This document shows positions 36,813 through 46,621 of a stretch of DNA of 64,000 nucleotides, one piece after another (positions within the stretch are counted from its first letter, which is position 1; each line of letters starts with the position of its first letter). Both the position numbers and the translations under genes were made by a program. Source of the stretch: Pelomonas nitida (lineage in GTDB: Bacteria; Pseudomonadota; Gammaproteobacteria; Burkholderiales; Burkholderiaceae_C); contig NZ_JBIGIA010000004.1 of assembly GCF_043555975.1 (NCBI RefSeq), positions 62,001 through 126,000 of the forward strand. Reading direction: 5' to 3'. The notes under the pieces were generated by a model, which was not told the origin of the DNA, did no database searches, and was given only the letters and a program-made list of their open reading frames with translations.

Positions 36813-38330
36813 TCGTTGCAAGGTGCCGAAGGCGTAGCTGAGTTGCAGATGGGTGAGCGCGGAGGACTGGTCGCCGCCGCGCAATGTGCGGAACTGGCCC
36901 ACACCGGCGCGCAGCCGCAGCCGCTCGGCCAGTTGCCACTGAGCCCAGACTTCGGCCTGCATCACCGCGCCGCCGCCGACCTGGACGCCGCCGCCACCCG
37001 CCGCGCCGGCCAGCCACTCGGCGCCGATGCGCGTGTGGCCCCACAGTGGCGCGCTCTGCACGCCCAGCCCGACGAGGCCGAACGAGTAAGCCCCGGCGCT
37101 GCCAGCCGCAGCGCTGCCGGCCTGCGCCGTGCCGTAGACATGCGACGAGAACTCGCGCGACATGCTCACAGCCAGGTGGCTGACCGCTTCCTCGCGGCCG
37201 TTCTTGAAGCGCACGCGGGGCAGGTGCAGCACGCTGGCGCCCAGCTGCTGCACGCGCACCGTGCCACCGGGGTCGCTGCCGATCAGCGTGGGCGTGCGGT
37301 CCAGCGGCATGGCCAGCACGGCGCGCACATAGGGCGCCGTGTAGGCGCCGCTGGGCGCGTAGGTGTAGCCGGCGTCCATGCGCACGGTGGGGCCCCACGG
37401 CGTGATCCAGCGCAGCGTCGGGCCGGCGCGCATCAGCCAGCCATTGCCGGTGTCCACGTTGCCGCCGCCGCCCAGGCCGCCGGCGAGCTGGCCGCCCACG
37501 CGCAGGCGCGGCGTGCCGAACAAGGCCCAGTCCTGGCCGATCTGGCCCAGCACTTCCATGTAGCCGTCGACGCCGCCCTTGGCCGCGCCGGCCGCCTCCA
37601 CGCCCCACCAGCTGCCCTCGGCGATGTACTGGCGCAGTTCCCCGCCCGCCTTGCCGACCTTGCCCGAGTAGGGTGCGCCACCACGCGTGCGGCTGGAGGC
37701 GCGCGGCTTTTCGAAGCCCGCAGTCAACGCGATCTCGTCGAAGCCCAGGCCCGTGCGCCGGCCCGCGCGGGCCCGGCGGCCGGCGTCGTCTGGCGAGAAA
37801 CTGGCGAAGTCCATCGCGCGGCCGACCGTGAAGGCCAGGCCGACGCTGCTCTTCACGTTGCCGCTCGGGAAGCGGATCTGCGAGACGCCGATGCCGGTGT
37901 ACCAGGCGCCGTTTTCGGTGCGCAGCGACAGCTCCGGCCGCAGCATGAGGCCGCCGCCGAAGCGCGTCTGCGCGCTCGACAGGCCGCCGCCCGCGCCGAC
38001 GTAGAGGCTGGCCGCCACATGCGTGTTGGCGGACAGGCGCCAGCGCCGCTGGCCCGTGAAGCCCACCGTGAAGATGCCGCCGTAGTTGCCCTTGGCCGTG
38101 CCGTAGAAGCCCGGGCCGAAGCCCCAGTCGTCGTCGAAGGCCATCAGGTAGCTCATCGACGTGAAGGCCGTGCGGCCGCCGTCGGGCATCTTCATGGACG
38201 TCCAGTTGGCCTCGACGGCCGCGGGGCGCACCGCGTTCAGCCGCGCCGGATTCTCGAAGGGCGTGTCATCGGGTGTGGCCAGCGCGCAGGTCGGCAGCAG
38301 CGCCACCAGCATGGCAGCTCGATAGGTCAT
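36810..38330 (-). CDS. Exported protein, outer-membrane beta-barrel-like
   Basis: This 506-residue protein has a signal peptide (MTYRAAMLVALLPTCALA). Gly/aromatic alternating strands run through it ('NYGGIFTVGFTGQRRWRL', 'ARSRLRAGVGQFRTL'-like segments) and it ends in an aromatic-rich strand. This matches an outer-membrane barrel or a large secreted beta protein. I do not recognise a named family. It begins seven bases after the xerC stop, so it is probably co-transcribed with xerC by read-through. Function is unknown. Confidence 0.65.
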   Translation of the reverse strand: MTYRAAMLVALLPTCALATPDDTPFENPARLNAVRPAAVEANWTSMKMPDGGRTAFTSMSYLMAFDDDWGFGPGFYGTAKGNYGGIFTVGFTGQRRWRLSANTHVAASLYVGAGGGLSSAQTRFGGGLMLRPELSLRTENGAWYTGIGVSQIRFPSGNVKSSVGLAFTVGRAMDFASFSPDDAGRRARAGRRTGLGFDEIALTAGFEKPRASSRTRGGAPYSGKVGKAGGELRQYIAEGSWWGVEAAGAAKGGVDGYMEVLGQIGQDWALFGTPRLRVGGQLAGGLGGGGNVDTGNGWLMRAGPTLRWITPWGPTVRMDAGYTYAPSGAYTAPYVRAVLAMPLDRTPTLIGSDPGGTVRVQQLGASVLHLPRVRFKNGREEAVSHLAVSMSREFSSHVYGTAQAGSAAAGSAGAYSFGLVGLGVQSAPLWGHTRIGAEWLAGAAGGGGVQVGGGAVMQAEVWAQWQLAERLRLRAGVGQFRTLRGGDQSSALTHLQLSYAFGTLQR

Positions 38331-38337
38331 GGGTGGG

Positions 38338-39270
38338 TCATTTCTTGGCGCGCGGATGGGCAGCGTCGTAGATGCGCGCGAGGTGTTGGTGATCCAGTTG
38401 CGTGTAGACCTGGGTCGTCGTGATGTGGGCGTGCCCCAGCAACTCCTGCACGGCGCGCAGGTCACCGCTGGACTGCAGCAGGTGCGACGCGAAGCTGTGC
38501 CGCAGCATGTGTGGATGCACGTGGGCCGGCATGCCGGCGCTGATGGCCCGGGCCGACAGCATCGCACGCAGCGTGGAGCCTGCCAGGCGCTGGCCGCGCG
38601 CGCCGACGAACAGCGCGGGCTCGCCGGGCGCTGCCAGCTGCCCGCGCACCGCCAGCCAGTCCTGCAGCGCCTGCGCTGCCGCCCGGCCCAGCGGCGTGCT
38701 GCGGCGTTTGCCGCCCTTGCCCAGCACATGGGCTTCGCCGGATTGCAGGTCCACCCAGCCTTCGGCCGCACCGCTGGCCTGGGCGTCCAGGCCGATCAGC
38801 TCGGCCGCACGCAGGCCGGCGCCGTACAGCAGCTCCACGATGGCGCGGTCGCGTGCCTCCAGCCGCGAGTCGGGCATCTCGTCGGGCACATGGCTGGCCA
38901 GTTGCACGGCGTCGTCCACGCCCAGTGCCTTGGGCAGCGGCTTGGGCGCCTTGGGCGCGCGCAGGCCGTCGAAGGGGTTCAGCGCGACGCGGCCCTGCAG
39001 CCCCAGCCAGCGGTAGCAGCTGCGCCAGACCGACAGCTGCAGTGCGATCGACTTGGCCGCCAGGCCTTCGCGGTGCAGCAGTGCTGCGAGGCGCCGTGCC
39101 TGGGCGAGGTTGAGCGCGCGGGCGTCGATGGCCGCGTCGGCCAGCAGGCGCTGCAGGCGCGCCAGCCCGTCGGTGTAGAGCGTCAGGGTGCGCGGGCTCA
39201 GGCGCTGCTGCACGCGGGCGTGCTGCAGGAAATCGCTGAAATCCCCGCTGAGCGACACACTGTCAGGCAT
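38338..39270 (-). CDS. xerC: Tyrosine recombinase XerC
   Basis: With ATG 39270 the protein has 310 residues, normal for XerC. It has the N-terminal SAM-like core-binding domain and the catalytic domain with Arg ('LLYGAGLRAAELIGL'), Lys ('LGKGGKRR'), 'HPHMLRHSFASHLL' and the nucleophilic Tyr in 'TTQVYTQLDH'. XerC with XerD resolves chromosome dimers at dif. The setting with DUF484 and dapF is the usual chromosomal one, so this is a housekeeping enzyme and not an island integrase. Confidence 0.95.
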   Translation of the reverse strand: MPDSVSLSGDFSDFLQHARVQQRLSPRTLTLYTDGLARLQRLLADAAIDARALNLAQARRLAALLHREGLAAKSIALQLSVWRSCYRWLGLQGRVALNPFDGLRAPKAPKPLPKALGVDDAVQLASHVPDEMPDSRLEARDRAIVELLYGAGLRAAELIGLDAQASGAAEGWVDLQSGEAHVLGKGGKRRSTPLGRAAAQALQDWLAVRGQLAAPGEPALFVGARGQRLAGSTLRAMLSARAISAGMPAHVHPHMLRHSFASHLLQSSGDLRAVQELLGHAHITTTQVYTQLDHQHLARIYDAAHPRAKK

Positions 39271-39317
39271 GACAAGCGGCAGCGCGTACCAGGCGAACAC
39301 CCGTCCAGCGGCTGCCG

Positions 39318-39390
39318 CAGAGCCGGCCTTGCCGGGCCACGGGCAGCGCCCCCTCGAGGGGGGCGGCGAAGCCGGTACGGGGTGGGCTCA
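39318..39390 (-). repeat. Intergenic hairpin element, copy 2
   Basis: This copy lies between DUF484 and xerC. The minus strand reads ATGAGCCCACCCCGTACCGG and then a CCCCCTCGAGGGGG hairpin. About 40 bases near the ATGA end match the element at 41003-41081 closely (shared GGGTGGGCTCAT and GAAGCCGGT on the plus strand). Confidence 0.6.
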
Positions 39391-40101
39391 TGCCGCCAGC
39401 AGGCCCGCCAGGCCGGCGCTGGCGATCTCGCCGACGCGGGTCAGGAAGTCGGTGCCCATTTCGGCCGTGTAGCGCGTCGGGTCCGGCGAGCCCAGCACCA
39501 GCAGGCCGAAGGGCTTGCCTTCGTTGATCTTGGTCAGGCTCAGCGGAATCAGCGCCAGGGATGTCGCCGTGCCGCCGCTCTCGCTCAGGCCCAGCCAGCG
39601 CGCGGCCTCGAAGCCCGAGTTCACGCCGCAGTAGGGCTGGCTCAGGCTGGCCGCGAAGCTCTTCACGTCGGCACTGACCGACGCGGCAAACTCGGCCGCC
39701 TCGTGCGCGGGCGCCACCCCCCACAGGCGCAGGCTGGCCTGCGGAATCATGAACTGGTGGCGCAACTCGGCGAGCAGCACTTTCGGCAGCTCGGCAGGCG
39801 CACCGGCGGCCCGCATGACGGCCAGCGTCCAGCGGTGCAGGCGATCGGCGAGGGCCACGTTGTCCTGGCCGTTGCGGATCATGTCGATGATGCGCAGCTC
39901 CAGGCCCTTGATCTTGTCGCGCAGCATCTCGGCCTGGCGCTCCTGCAGCGACACGGCGCGGGCGCCATGCGGGTGCTGCAGTTGCACCGAAGCCAGCAAC
40001 GCCGCGTGGCGCTCGAAAAAGCCGGGCGTGGTCGCCAGGTAGTTGGCGATGTCGGTTTCGGTGATGCCTTGCACCGCATCGGCGGCGGGGTTGGAACTCA
40101 C
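39388..40101 (-). CDS. DUF484 (YigA-like) family protein
   Basis: This 237-residue protein matches DUF484: N-terminal 'IANYLATTPGFFERHAALLA', a coiled segment near residues 45-75, and a GAF-like C-terminal half ('FGLLVLGSPDPTRYTAEMG', 'FLTRVGEIASAGLAGLL'). The role of the family is unsettled, and it is conserved between dapF and xerC in many proteobacteria. The start overlaps the dapF stop (40098-40101, ATGA). Confidence 0.93.
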   Translation of the reverse strand: MSSNPAADAVQGITETDIANYLATTPGFFERHAALLASVQLQHPHGARAVSLQERQAEMLRDKIKGLELRIIDMIRNGQDNVALADRLHRWTLAVMRAAGAPAELPKVLLAELRHQFMIPQASLRLWGVAPAHEAAEFAASVSADVKSFAASLSQPYCGVNSGFEAARWLGLSESGGTATSLALIPLSLTKINEGKPFGLLVLGSPDPTRYTAEMGTDFLTRVGEIASAGLAGLLAA

Positions 40102-40937
40102 AGCTCGATCTCTCCGTCAAAAACTTTGGTGGCCGGGCCGGTCATCAGCACGGGGCTATCGCCTCCCGCCCATTCGATGCGCAGCAGACCGCCGCGGGTC
40201 TGCACTTCCACGGCTGCGTCCAGCCAGCCGGCGCGGATGCCCACGACGACGGCCGCGCAGGCGCCGGTGCCGCAGGCCAGCGTCTCGCCGGCATCGCGCT
40301 CGAACACGCGCAGCGCGACGCGGTCGCGGGCGAGGATCTGCATGAAGCCGGCGTTCACGCGCCGGGCGAAGCGCGCGTGGCGTTCGATGACCGGGCCCAG
40401 CGTGGCCACCGGCGCGGTTTCGACGTCGGCCACGCGCTGCACCGCGTGCGGGTTGCCCATGGACACGACGCCCAGCTCCACGCCCTCGACCGGCCACAGC
40501 TCGAAGCCGTTGACGAGCCGCGGCGTCAGGCCGGCAGCGTCGAAGGGCAGGGCGGCAGGGTCGAAGTTCGGGGCGCCCATGTTGACGGTCACGCGGCCAT
40601 CGTCCTGCAGCGCCAGCCGCAGGCGGCGGTTCATCGTGTCCACGGCGATCTCGCGCTTGGCGGTCAGCCCGGCGTCGACGACGTAGCGCACGAAGCAGCG
40701 CGAGCCGTTGCCGCAATGCTCCACCTCGTCGCCGGTGTTGTTGAAGATGCGGTAGCGGAAGTCCGCGCCGGCATCAGTGCTGGGCTCGATGACGAGGATC
40801 TGGTCGCAACCCACGCCGAAGCGGCGGTCGCCGAGGAACCTCATCTGTTGGGGCGTCAGGCTCAAGGGCTGCTTCGTCGCATCGATGACGACGAAGTCAT
40901 TGCCCGCGCCGTGCATCTTGGTGAAGCGCAATCTCAT
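40098..40937 (-). CDS. dapF: Diaminopimelate epimerase
   Basis: This 279-residue enzyme converts LL- to meso-diaminopimelate for lysine and peptidoglycan synthesis. The two catalytic cysteines lie in 'EHCGNGSRCFVRYV' and 'ETLACGTGACAAVV'. The substrate-binding 'HGAGNDFVVIDA' and 'MGNPHAVQRV' motifs are intact. ATG 40937 is the natural start. It is followed by DUF484 and xerC in the usual order. Confidence 0.97.
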   Translation of the reverse strand: MRLRFTKMHGAGNDFVVIDATKQPLSLTPQQMRFLGDRRFGVGCDQILVIEPSTDAGADFRYRIFNNTGDEVEHCGNGSRCFVRYVVDAGLTAKREIAVDTMNRRLRLALQDDGRVTVNMGAPNFDPAALPFDAAGLTPRLVNGFELWPVEGVELGVVSMGNPHAVQRVADVETAPVATLGPVIERHARFARRVNAGFMQILARDRVALRVFERDAGETLACGTGACAAVVVGIRAGWLDAAVEVQTRGGLLRIEWAGGDSPVLMTGPATKVFDGEIEL

Positions 40938-41002
40938 AGCCGCCGATTATCCGGCGCGAGGCCACGCGCGCGGCCCGATCGATTTGAATTGAAGGGGCAG
41001 CT

Positions 41003-41081
41003 CCCGCAGAGCCGGCGTTCCCGGGCTGCCCGTGGCGCCCCCTGAGCGGGCCGCCGAAGCCGGTCGGGGGTGGGCTCATCA
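41003..41081 (-). repeat. Intergenic hairpin element, copy 3
   Basis: This copy sits between the acyltransferase and dapF. On the minus strand it begins TGATGAGCCCACCCCCGACC at the acyltransferase stop and continues through a CCCGCTCAGGGGGC stem. The matching segments with copy 2 include the ATGAGCCCACC end and the CCGGCTTCG-type core. Confidence 0.6.
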
Positions 41082-41945
41082 CTCGGGCGCCGCCCCGATG
41101 TCGAGGCCGCGCGGCGACTTGTAGCGGTGATAGCCCCACAGGTATTGCCCCGGCGCGCGCAGGATCACGCTTTCCATGGCCGCGTTGATCGTCGTGGCGG
41201 CGTCCTCGGCGGAGGCGTCGCGGGCGATCTCCGGGGCCGGCATCACGTGCACGACGAAGCCTTCGCCGCCGGGCAGGCGCTCGCCCCAGATCAGCAGCAG
41301 CGCCGCGCCCGTCTGCTGCACGAGGCGGGCGGCCAGCGTCATCGTGTAGGCCGGCTTGCCGAAGAAGGGCGCCCACACGCCCAGGCCGTCGGGCGGCACC
41401 TGGTCGGGCAGCAGGCCGATGACCTCGCCACGGCGCAGCGCGCGGATCATCTGGCGCACGCCGGCCAGCGAGGCCGGTGCCGTGGCCAGGCCCGGTCGCT
41501 CGCGCGAGCCGGCCATCACGTCGCGCAGCGACGCCTGGCGTGCCGGGCGGTAGAGCACGGTGATGGGGGATTCTGGCGAGGTGAAACGCTCGGCGATGGC
41601 CTGGGCGCAGATCTCGAAGCAGCCCATGTGCGGCGTCAGCATGACCAGGCCGCGCCGCTCGGCCAGTGCGGCCTCGATCAGCTCGCCGCCGTCCCAGCGC
41701 AGCTTGCTGCCCAGCGGCTGGCGCCGCGTGCCCACCCACAGCCACGGCAGCTCGGCGGCCATGCGCCCGGCCGCCGCGATGGCGGGCCGCGCCAGCGCCC
41801 ACGGCAGGCCGGCCTGCGCGACGTTGGCCTGGAACCGGCGCCGGTAAACCCCCGAAGACAAATAGACGATCCAGCCCAGAATTGACCCGATGGCGTGCAA
41901 AAACGCCAGTGGCAGGTGCGACAAGCAACGAAAGACCCAGCCCAT
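41079..41945 (-). CDS. Lipid A biosynthesis-type acyltransferase (LpxL/HtrB family)
   Basis: This 288-residue protein has an N-terminal membrane segment (about residues 5-30). The HX4D-like acyltransferase core is 'MLTPHMGCFEICAQAI', followed by 'ITVLYRPARQASLRDVM', 'GEVIGLLPDQVPPD' and 'KPAYTMTLAARLVQQTGA'. The family adds secondary acyl chains to lipid A, or acylates ornithine/glycerolipids. It is divergent from metK. Which lipid it uses cannot be told from sequence. Confidence 0.92.
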   Translation of the reverse strand: MGWVFRCLSHLPLAFLHAIGSILGWIVYLSSGVYRRRFQANVAQAGLPWALARPAIAAAGRMAAELPWLWVGTRRQPLGSKLRWDGGELIEAALAERRGLVMLTPHMGCFEICAQAIAERFTSPESPITVLYRPARQASLRDVMAGSRERPGLATAPASLAGVRQMIRALRRGEVIGLLPDQVPPDGLGVWAPFFGKPAYTMTLAARLVQQTGAALLLIWGERLPGGEGFVVHVMPAPEIARDASAEDAATTINAAMESVILRAPGQYLWGYHRYKSPRGLDIGAAPE

Positions 41946-41951
41946 GTTTTC

Positions 41952-42074
41952 TATACTGCGCTCATCGCCGAGTTAATGAACTACTTGCGGGGCGATCCAC
42001 AAATCCCGCTAAAGCGTTCGCCGCACCCTCCTCAGGCAAGGCAACGCCGACCCACAAGCAACAGGAGTTTAAAA
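41952..42074 (+). promoter_or_regulatory. metK promoter and structured leader
   Basis: A TATACT -10-like hexamer lies at 41952-41957 (the -35 is weak). The leader can fold two ways. ATCGCC (41964-41969) pairs with GGCGAT (41991-41996). Alternatively, GCGGG (41987-41991) pairs with CCCGC (42005-42009) while loop bases GCGA (41992-41995) pair with TCGC (42018-42021), forming an H-type pseudoknot. These are mutually exclusive, as in riboswitches, but no known class was matched. An AGGAG Shine-Dalgarno at 42063-42067 precedes the GTG start by seven bases. Confidence 0.4.
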
Positions 42075-43256
<1,182 letters not shown>

Positions 43257-43812
43257 GCACGGCGTTCGCGTCAGCGAACCCTGGGGCTTGGGGCGAAGTT
43301 CATGTCGCTTGCGACATGAACGCAGACCACAAGGCTGCGGCCCTGCGGGCTGCAGCCGGCCTGTAAAGGCCGCCGCGCGTCGCGCGGTTCGGTGCGTGGG
43401 CGCAGGCTCACTTCCTCAGCGAAGTGAAGGGCCGCAGGCCCGGCCGAAGCCAAGGCACCGACAAAGCTGCATCCCTGAAGACTTGCACCGCCTGTTGCGC
43501 CGGGCCGCCGTGAGGCGCCCCCGGCGCGTCGTATTGATAGAGCCGACATCACCGCGCAGCGGCGGGCGACGAGCCTGCAAACGCTGGCACGTCGCCCGCC
43601 GTGTTCTGCCCGATGCCGGGGCTACCAGCGCTTCGTGGCATGCGTCACGCTTCGCCGAGCTGACTTGCAACCGATTGCCAAGTCCTGCCCGCCAAATCGA
43701 ATTTATCAAATCAATTTGATTGCATCAATTCGCGTGCCGACTTAGAGTCATCCCATGAGAAATGAGCCGGGCCTTCCGTCCGGCGCTCACGTCTTGACCA
43801 AGGAAGCAGGCC
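43257..43812. other. Hairpin-rich intergenic region downstream of metK
   Basis: This 556-bp gene-poor stretch carries several self-complementary elements: GTTCGC/GCGAAC (43264-43279), the 11-bp hairpin at 43298-43321, CACTTC/GAAGTG near 43410-43427, and GGGCC/GGCCC near 43429. An ATCAAAT-CA-ATTTGAT inverted repeat lies at 43705-43720 in an A/T-rich zone before the MCP gene. A mini-ORF (43316-43366) copies the MetK C terminus. No gene longer than that is supported. Confidence 0.5.
43298..43321. repeat. Perfect 11-bp stem hairpin
   Basis: GTTCATGTCGC and GCGACATGAAC are perfectly complementary, separated by only TT. It lies 42 bp after the metK stop and could end metK transcription, though no U tract follows. 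The ATG of the MetK-like mini-ORF falls inside the second arm. Confidence 0.7.
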
Positions 43813-45357
43813 ATGAACATGCAATCACTCAGGATCGGTACCCGGCTCGCATTCGGCTTCGGCCTCGTGCTGCTGCTGCTGGCGCTGGCCGTCGGCCTGA
43901 GCTACCGGCAGATGGATGCCATCGGGCCACGCGTCGACCGGCTGATGCAACTGCAGGAGCAGCAGGACATGGCCCAGGACTGGCGCACCCAGACGCAGCT
44001 CAACGTGACGCGCACCGATGCGGTTGCCCGCGCCGGCGGCACCGGCCCGGTGGCCGAATTCTTTGCACCGGCCATCAAGGCCGGCAGCGCCAAGATCACC
44101 GAATTGCAGGAGCGCCTGTCCAAGCAGGCCGACAGCGATCGCGGCAAGGCCTTGCTGGAGGAGATCGCGGCCGGGCGCAAGGCCTATGTCGACATCCGCA
44201 ACCAGGTCTTCGCCCAGCTCAAGGCTGGCGAGACCGACAAGGCATTGCAGACGCTGGAAGGCAAGATGCGGCCCGCCTCGGAGGCCTACCTCGCAACCAT
44301 CACCCGCATGGCCGACTTCCAGGGCGAGCGCGTGCGCGAGGAGACGCAGCAGGTGCTGGAGGATGCCCGCCGCACGCAGTTCGTGATGCTGGCCATTGCC
44401 GCCGCCTGCCTGAGCGCGGGCGTGGCGGCGGCCTGGCTGATCACGCGGTCGGTCGTGCGGCCGCTGCGCCTGGCCATCGAGGAGGCCGAGCAGGTGGGCC
44501 GCGGCGATCTGTCGCGTGAGATTCGCTCGGAGGGCCGCGACGAAACCTCGCAGCTCACCGGTGCGCTGGCGGGCATGCAGGATGCGCTGCGTCACCTGGT
44601 GAACTCCGTGCGCGTGAACGCGGACGAGGTGGCGACGGCCAGTTCCGAGATCGCGATGGGCAGCAACGACCTGTCGTCGCGCACCGAGCAGCAGGCCAGT
44701 GCCATCCAGCAGACGGCGGCGTCGATGGAGCAGTTGTCTGCCACGGTGAAGCTCAACGCCGACAACGCCAACCAGGCGGATCAACTCGCCACCGAGGCGA
44801 GCGAGGTGGCGCGTCAGGGCGGCGCGGTCGTCAGCGAGGCCGTGCAGCGCATGCATGGCATCGAGGAGAGCTCGCGCAAGATCGGCGACATCATCGGCAC
44901 CATCGACGCCATCGCTTTCCAGACCAACATCCTGGCGTTGAACGCGGCCGTCGAGGCGGCGCGGGCGGGCGAACAGGGCCGGGGCTTCGCGGTGGTGGCC
45001 GGCGAGGTGCGCACGCTGGCGCAGCGTTCGGCTGAGGCGGCCAAGGAGATCAAGGCGCTGATCGGCGACAGCGTCGAGCGCGTCGAGCAGGGCGCCGCGC
45101 TGGTCAACCGCGCCGGCCAGACCATGGACCAGGTCGTCACGTCCATCGGGCGTGTCGCCACCATCGTGCGTGAGATCAGCTCGGCCAGCCGCGAGCAGAG
45201 CAGCGGCGTCAGCCAGGTCGGCCAGGCCATCGCCCAGATGGACGAGGCCACGCAGCAGAACGCCGCGCTGGTCGAGCAGAGCGCCGCCGCCGCCGAGAGC
45301 CTGCGCTACCAGGCCAGCGAGCTGGTCACGCTGGTGTCGACGTTCAAGACCCAGTGA
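43813..45357 (+). CDS. Methyl-accepting chemotaxis protein, 4HB type
   Basis: This 514-residue MCP has membrane segments at about residues 14-32 and 193-212 enclosing a mostly helical periplasmic four-helix-bundle region. A HAMP domain follows ('RSVVRPLRLAIEEAEQVGRG'), then the signalling domain with the hairpin tip 'NILALNAAVEAARAGEQGRG'. The terminus lacks a CheR/CheB pentapeptide tether. It signals to CheA/CheW to bias the flagellar motor, and the ligand is unknown. An A/T-rich inverted repeat lies upstream. Confidence 0.95.
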   Translation: MNMQSLRIGTRLAFGFGLVLLLLALAVGLSYRQMDAIGPRVDRLMQLQEQQDMAQDWRTQTQLNVTRTDAVARAGGTGPVAEFFAPAIKAGSAKITELQERLSKQADSDRGKALLEEIAAGRKAYVDIRNQVFAQLKAGETDKALQTLEGKMRPASEAYLATITRMADFQGERVREETQQVLEDARRTQFVMLAIAAACLSAGVAAAWLITRSVVRPLRLAIEEAEQVGRGDLSREIRSEGRDETSQLTGALAGMQDALRHLVNSVRVNADEVATASSEIAMGSNDLSSRTEQQASAIQQTAASMEQLSATVKLNADNANQADQLATEASEVARQGGAVVSEAVQRMHGIEESSRKIGDIIGTIDAIAFQTNILALNAAVEAARAGEQGRGFAVVAGEVRTLAQRSAEAAKEIKALIGDSVERVEQGAALVNRAGQTMDQVVTSIGRVATIVREISSASREQSSGVSQVGQAIAQMDEATQQNAALVEQSAAAAESLRYQASELVTLVSTFKTQ

Positions 45358-45370
45358 CGCGGGTGTTGGG

Positions 45371-46621
45371 TCAGACGCCCCGCAGCGCGTCGTCCAGCAC
45401 TTCCACCCAATGCCGCACCGGCTGGGCGCTGCCGCTCTGCAGGTGCTGGATGCAGCCGATGTTGGCCGAGACGATCTGGTCGGCCTTCAGCGGGGCCAGC
45501 GCCGCGAGCTTGCGGTCGCGCAGCTGCTTGGAGAGTTCGGGCTGCAGCACCGAGTAAGTGCCGGCCGAGCCGCAGCATAGGTGGGCGTCGCTGGGCGCGC
45601 AGTCGATGCGAAAGCCGAGCTCGCGCAGTGCCGCCTCGACGCCGCCCTTGAGCTTCTGGCCGTGCTGCAGCGTGCAGGGCGGGTGGAAGGCCAGTTGCCG
45701 GGCGCTGGCGCTGGCACGGTGCAGGCGGCCCCTGAGTGCGGGCACCAGGTCGGGCAGCAGCTCGCTGAGGTCTTTCGTGAGTTCGCTGATGCGCTTCGCT
45801 TTGTCGGCATAGGCCGGGTCGCCGGCGAGTGCGTGGCCGTAGTCCTTCACTGTCACGCCGCAGCCCGACGCGTTCATCACCAGCGCCTCCACGCGCTCGC
45901 CCGGCCCGGCCACCAGCGGCCACCAGGCGTCGATGTTGCGCCGCATGTCGTCCAGCGCGCCGCTGTGATCGCCCAGGTGCTCGCGGATGGCGCCGCAGCA
46001 GCGTGCCGCCTCGGCGACGACGCTCTGGATGCCCGCCGCGTCCAGCACGCGCGCCGTCGCGCTGTTGATGTTGGGTGCCATGGCCGGTTGCACGCAGCCC
46101 AGCAGCAGCAGCACCTTGCGATTGAGCTGTCGCGTGGGCCAGTCGTGCGCCGTGGCGGGCGGTTTGGCCGGCACCTTGTCCTTCAGCGACGCGGGCACGA
46201 GCGGCCGGAACAGCTGGCCCAGCTTCATCGCCGGCTTGAACAGCGGTGACGTCAGCCCCTCCTTCAGCAGCCAGCGCGCGCGGCGTTCGCTGCCCGGCCG
46301 CTCGACCCGGGCGTCGACGACGCGCCGCCCGATGTCCACCAGGTGGCCGTATTCGACGCCCGAGGGGCAGGTCGACTCGCAGTTGCGGCAGGTCAGGCAG
46401 CGGTCCAGGTGCGTTTGCGTCTCGCGTGTGGGCGTGGCGCCTTCCAGCACCTGCTTGATGAGGTAGATGCGGCCGCGCGGGCCGTCGAGTTCGTCGCCCA
46501 GCAGCTGATAGGTGGGGCAGGTGGCCGTGCAGAAGCCGCAGTGCACGCAGCGCCGCAGGATGGCCTCGGCCTCGGCGCCTTCCGGCGTGCCGGCGAATTC
46601 GGGGGCGAGGGTGGTTTGCAT
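45371..46621 (-). CDS. glcF: Glycolate oxidase iron-sulfur subunit
   Basis: This 416-residue protein has two 4Fe-4S ferredoxin motifs ('CVHCGFCTATCPTYQ' and 'CLTCRNCESTCPSGVEYG') and two CCG domains ('LLLGCVQPAMAP', 'CSRQLAFHPPC'-type Cys clusters). GlcF passes electrons from the GlcD/GlcE flavin unit to quinone. ATG 46621 overlaps the glcE stop by one base (TGATG). It is the last gene of glcDEF, which oxidises glycolate to glyoxylate. Confidence 0.96.
   Translation of the reverse strand: MQTTLAPEFAGTPEGAEAEAILRRCVHCGFCTATCPTYQLLGDELDGPRGRIYLIKQVLEGATPTRETQTHLDRCLTCRNCESTCPSGVEYGHLVDIGRRVVDARVERPGSERRARWLLKEGLTSPLFKPAMKLGQLFRPLVPASLKDKVPAKPPATAHDWPTRQLNRKVLLLLGCVQPAMAPNINSATARVLDAAGIQSVVAEAARCCGAIREHLGDHSGALDDMRRNIDAWWPLVAGPGERVEALVMNASGCGVTVKDYGHALAGDPAYADKAKRISELTKDLSELLPDLVPALRGRLHRASASARQLAFHPPCTLQHGQKLKGGVEAALRELGFRIDCAPSDAHLCCGSAGTYSVLQPELSKQLRDRKLAALAPLKADQIVSANIGCIQHLQSGSAQPVRHWVEVLDDALRGV

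Noticed and set aside
38338..39270. xerC as an island integrase
   Set aside because: It sits in the conserved DUF484/dapF context with standard XerC length, so it is a chromosomal dimer-resolution enzyme.
41964..42022. Known SAM-II or SAH riboswitch at metK
   Set aside because: Conserved bases of those classes were not found; only a possible pseudoknot topology is supported.
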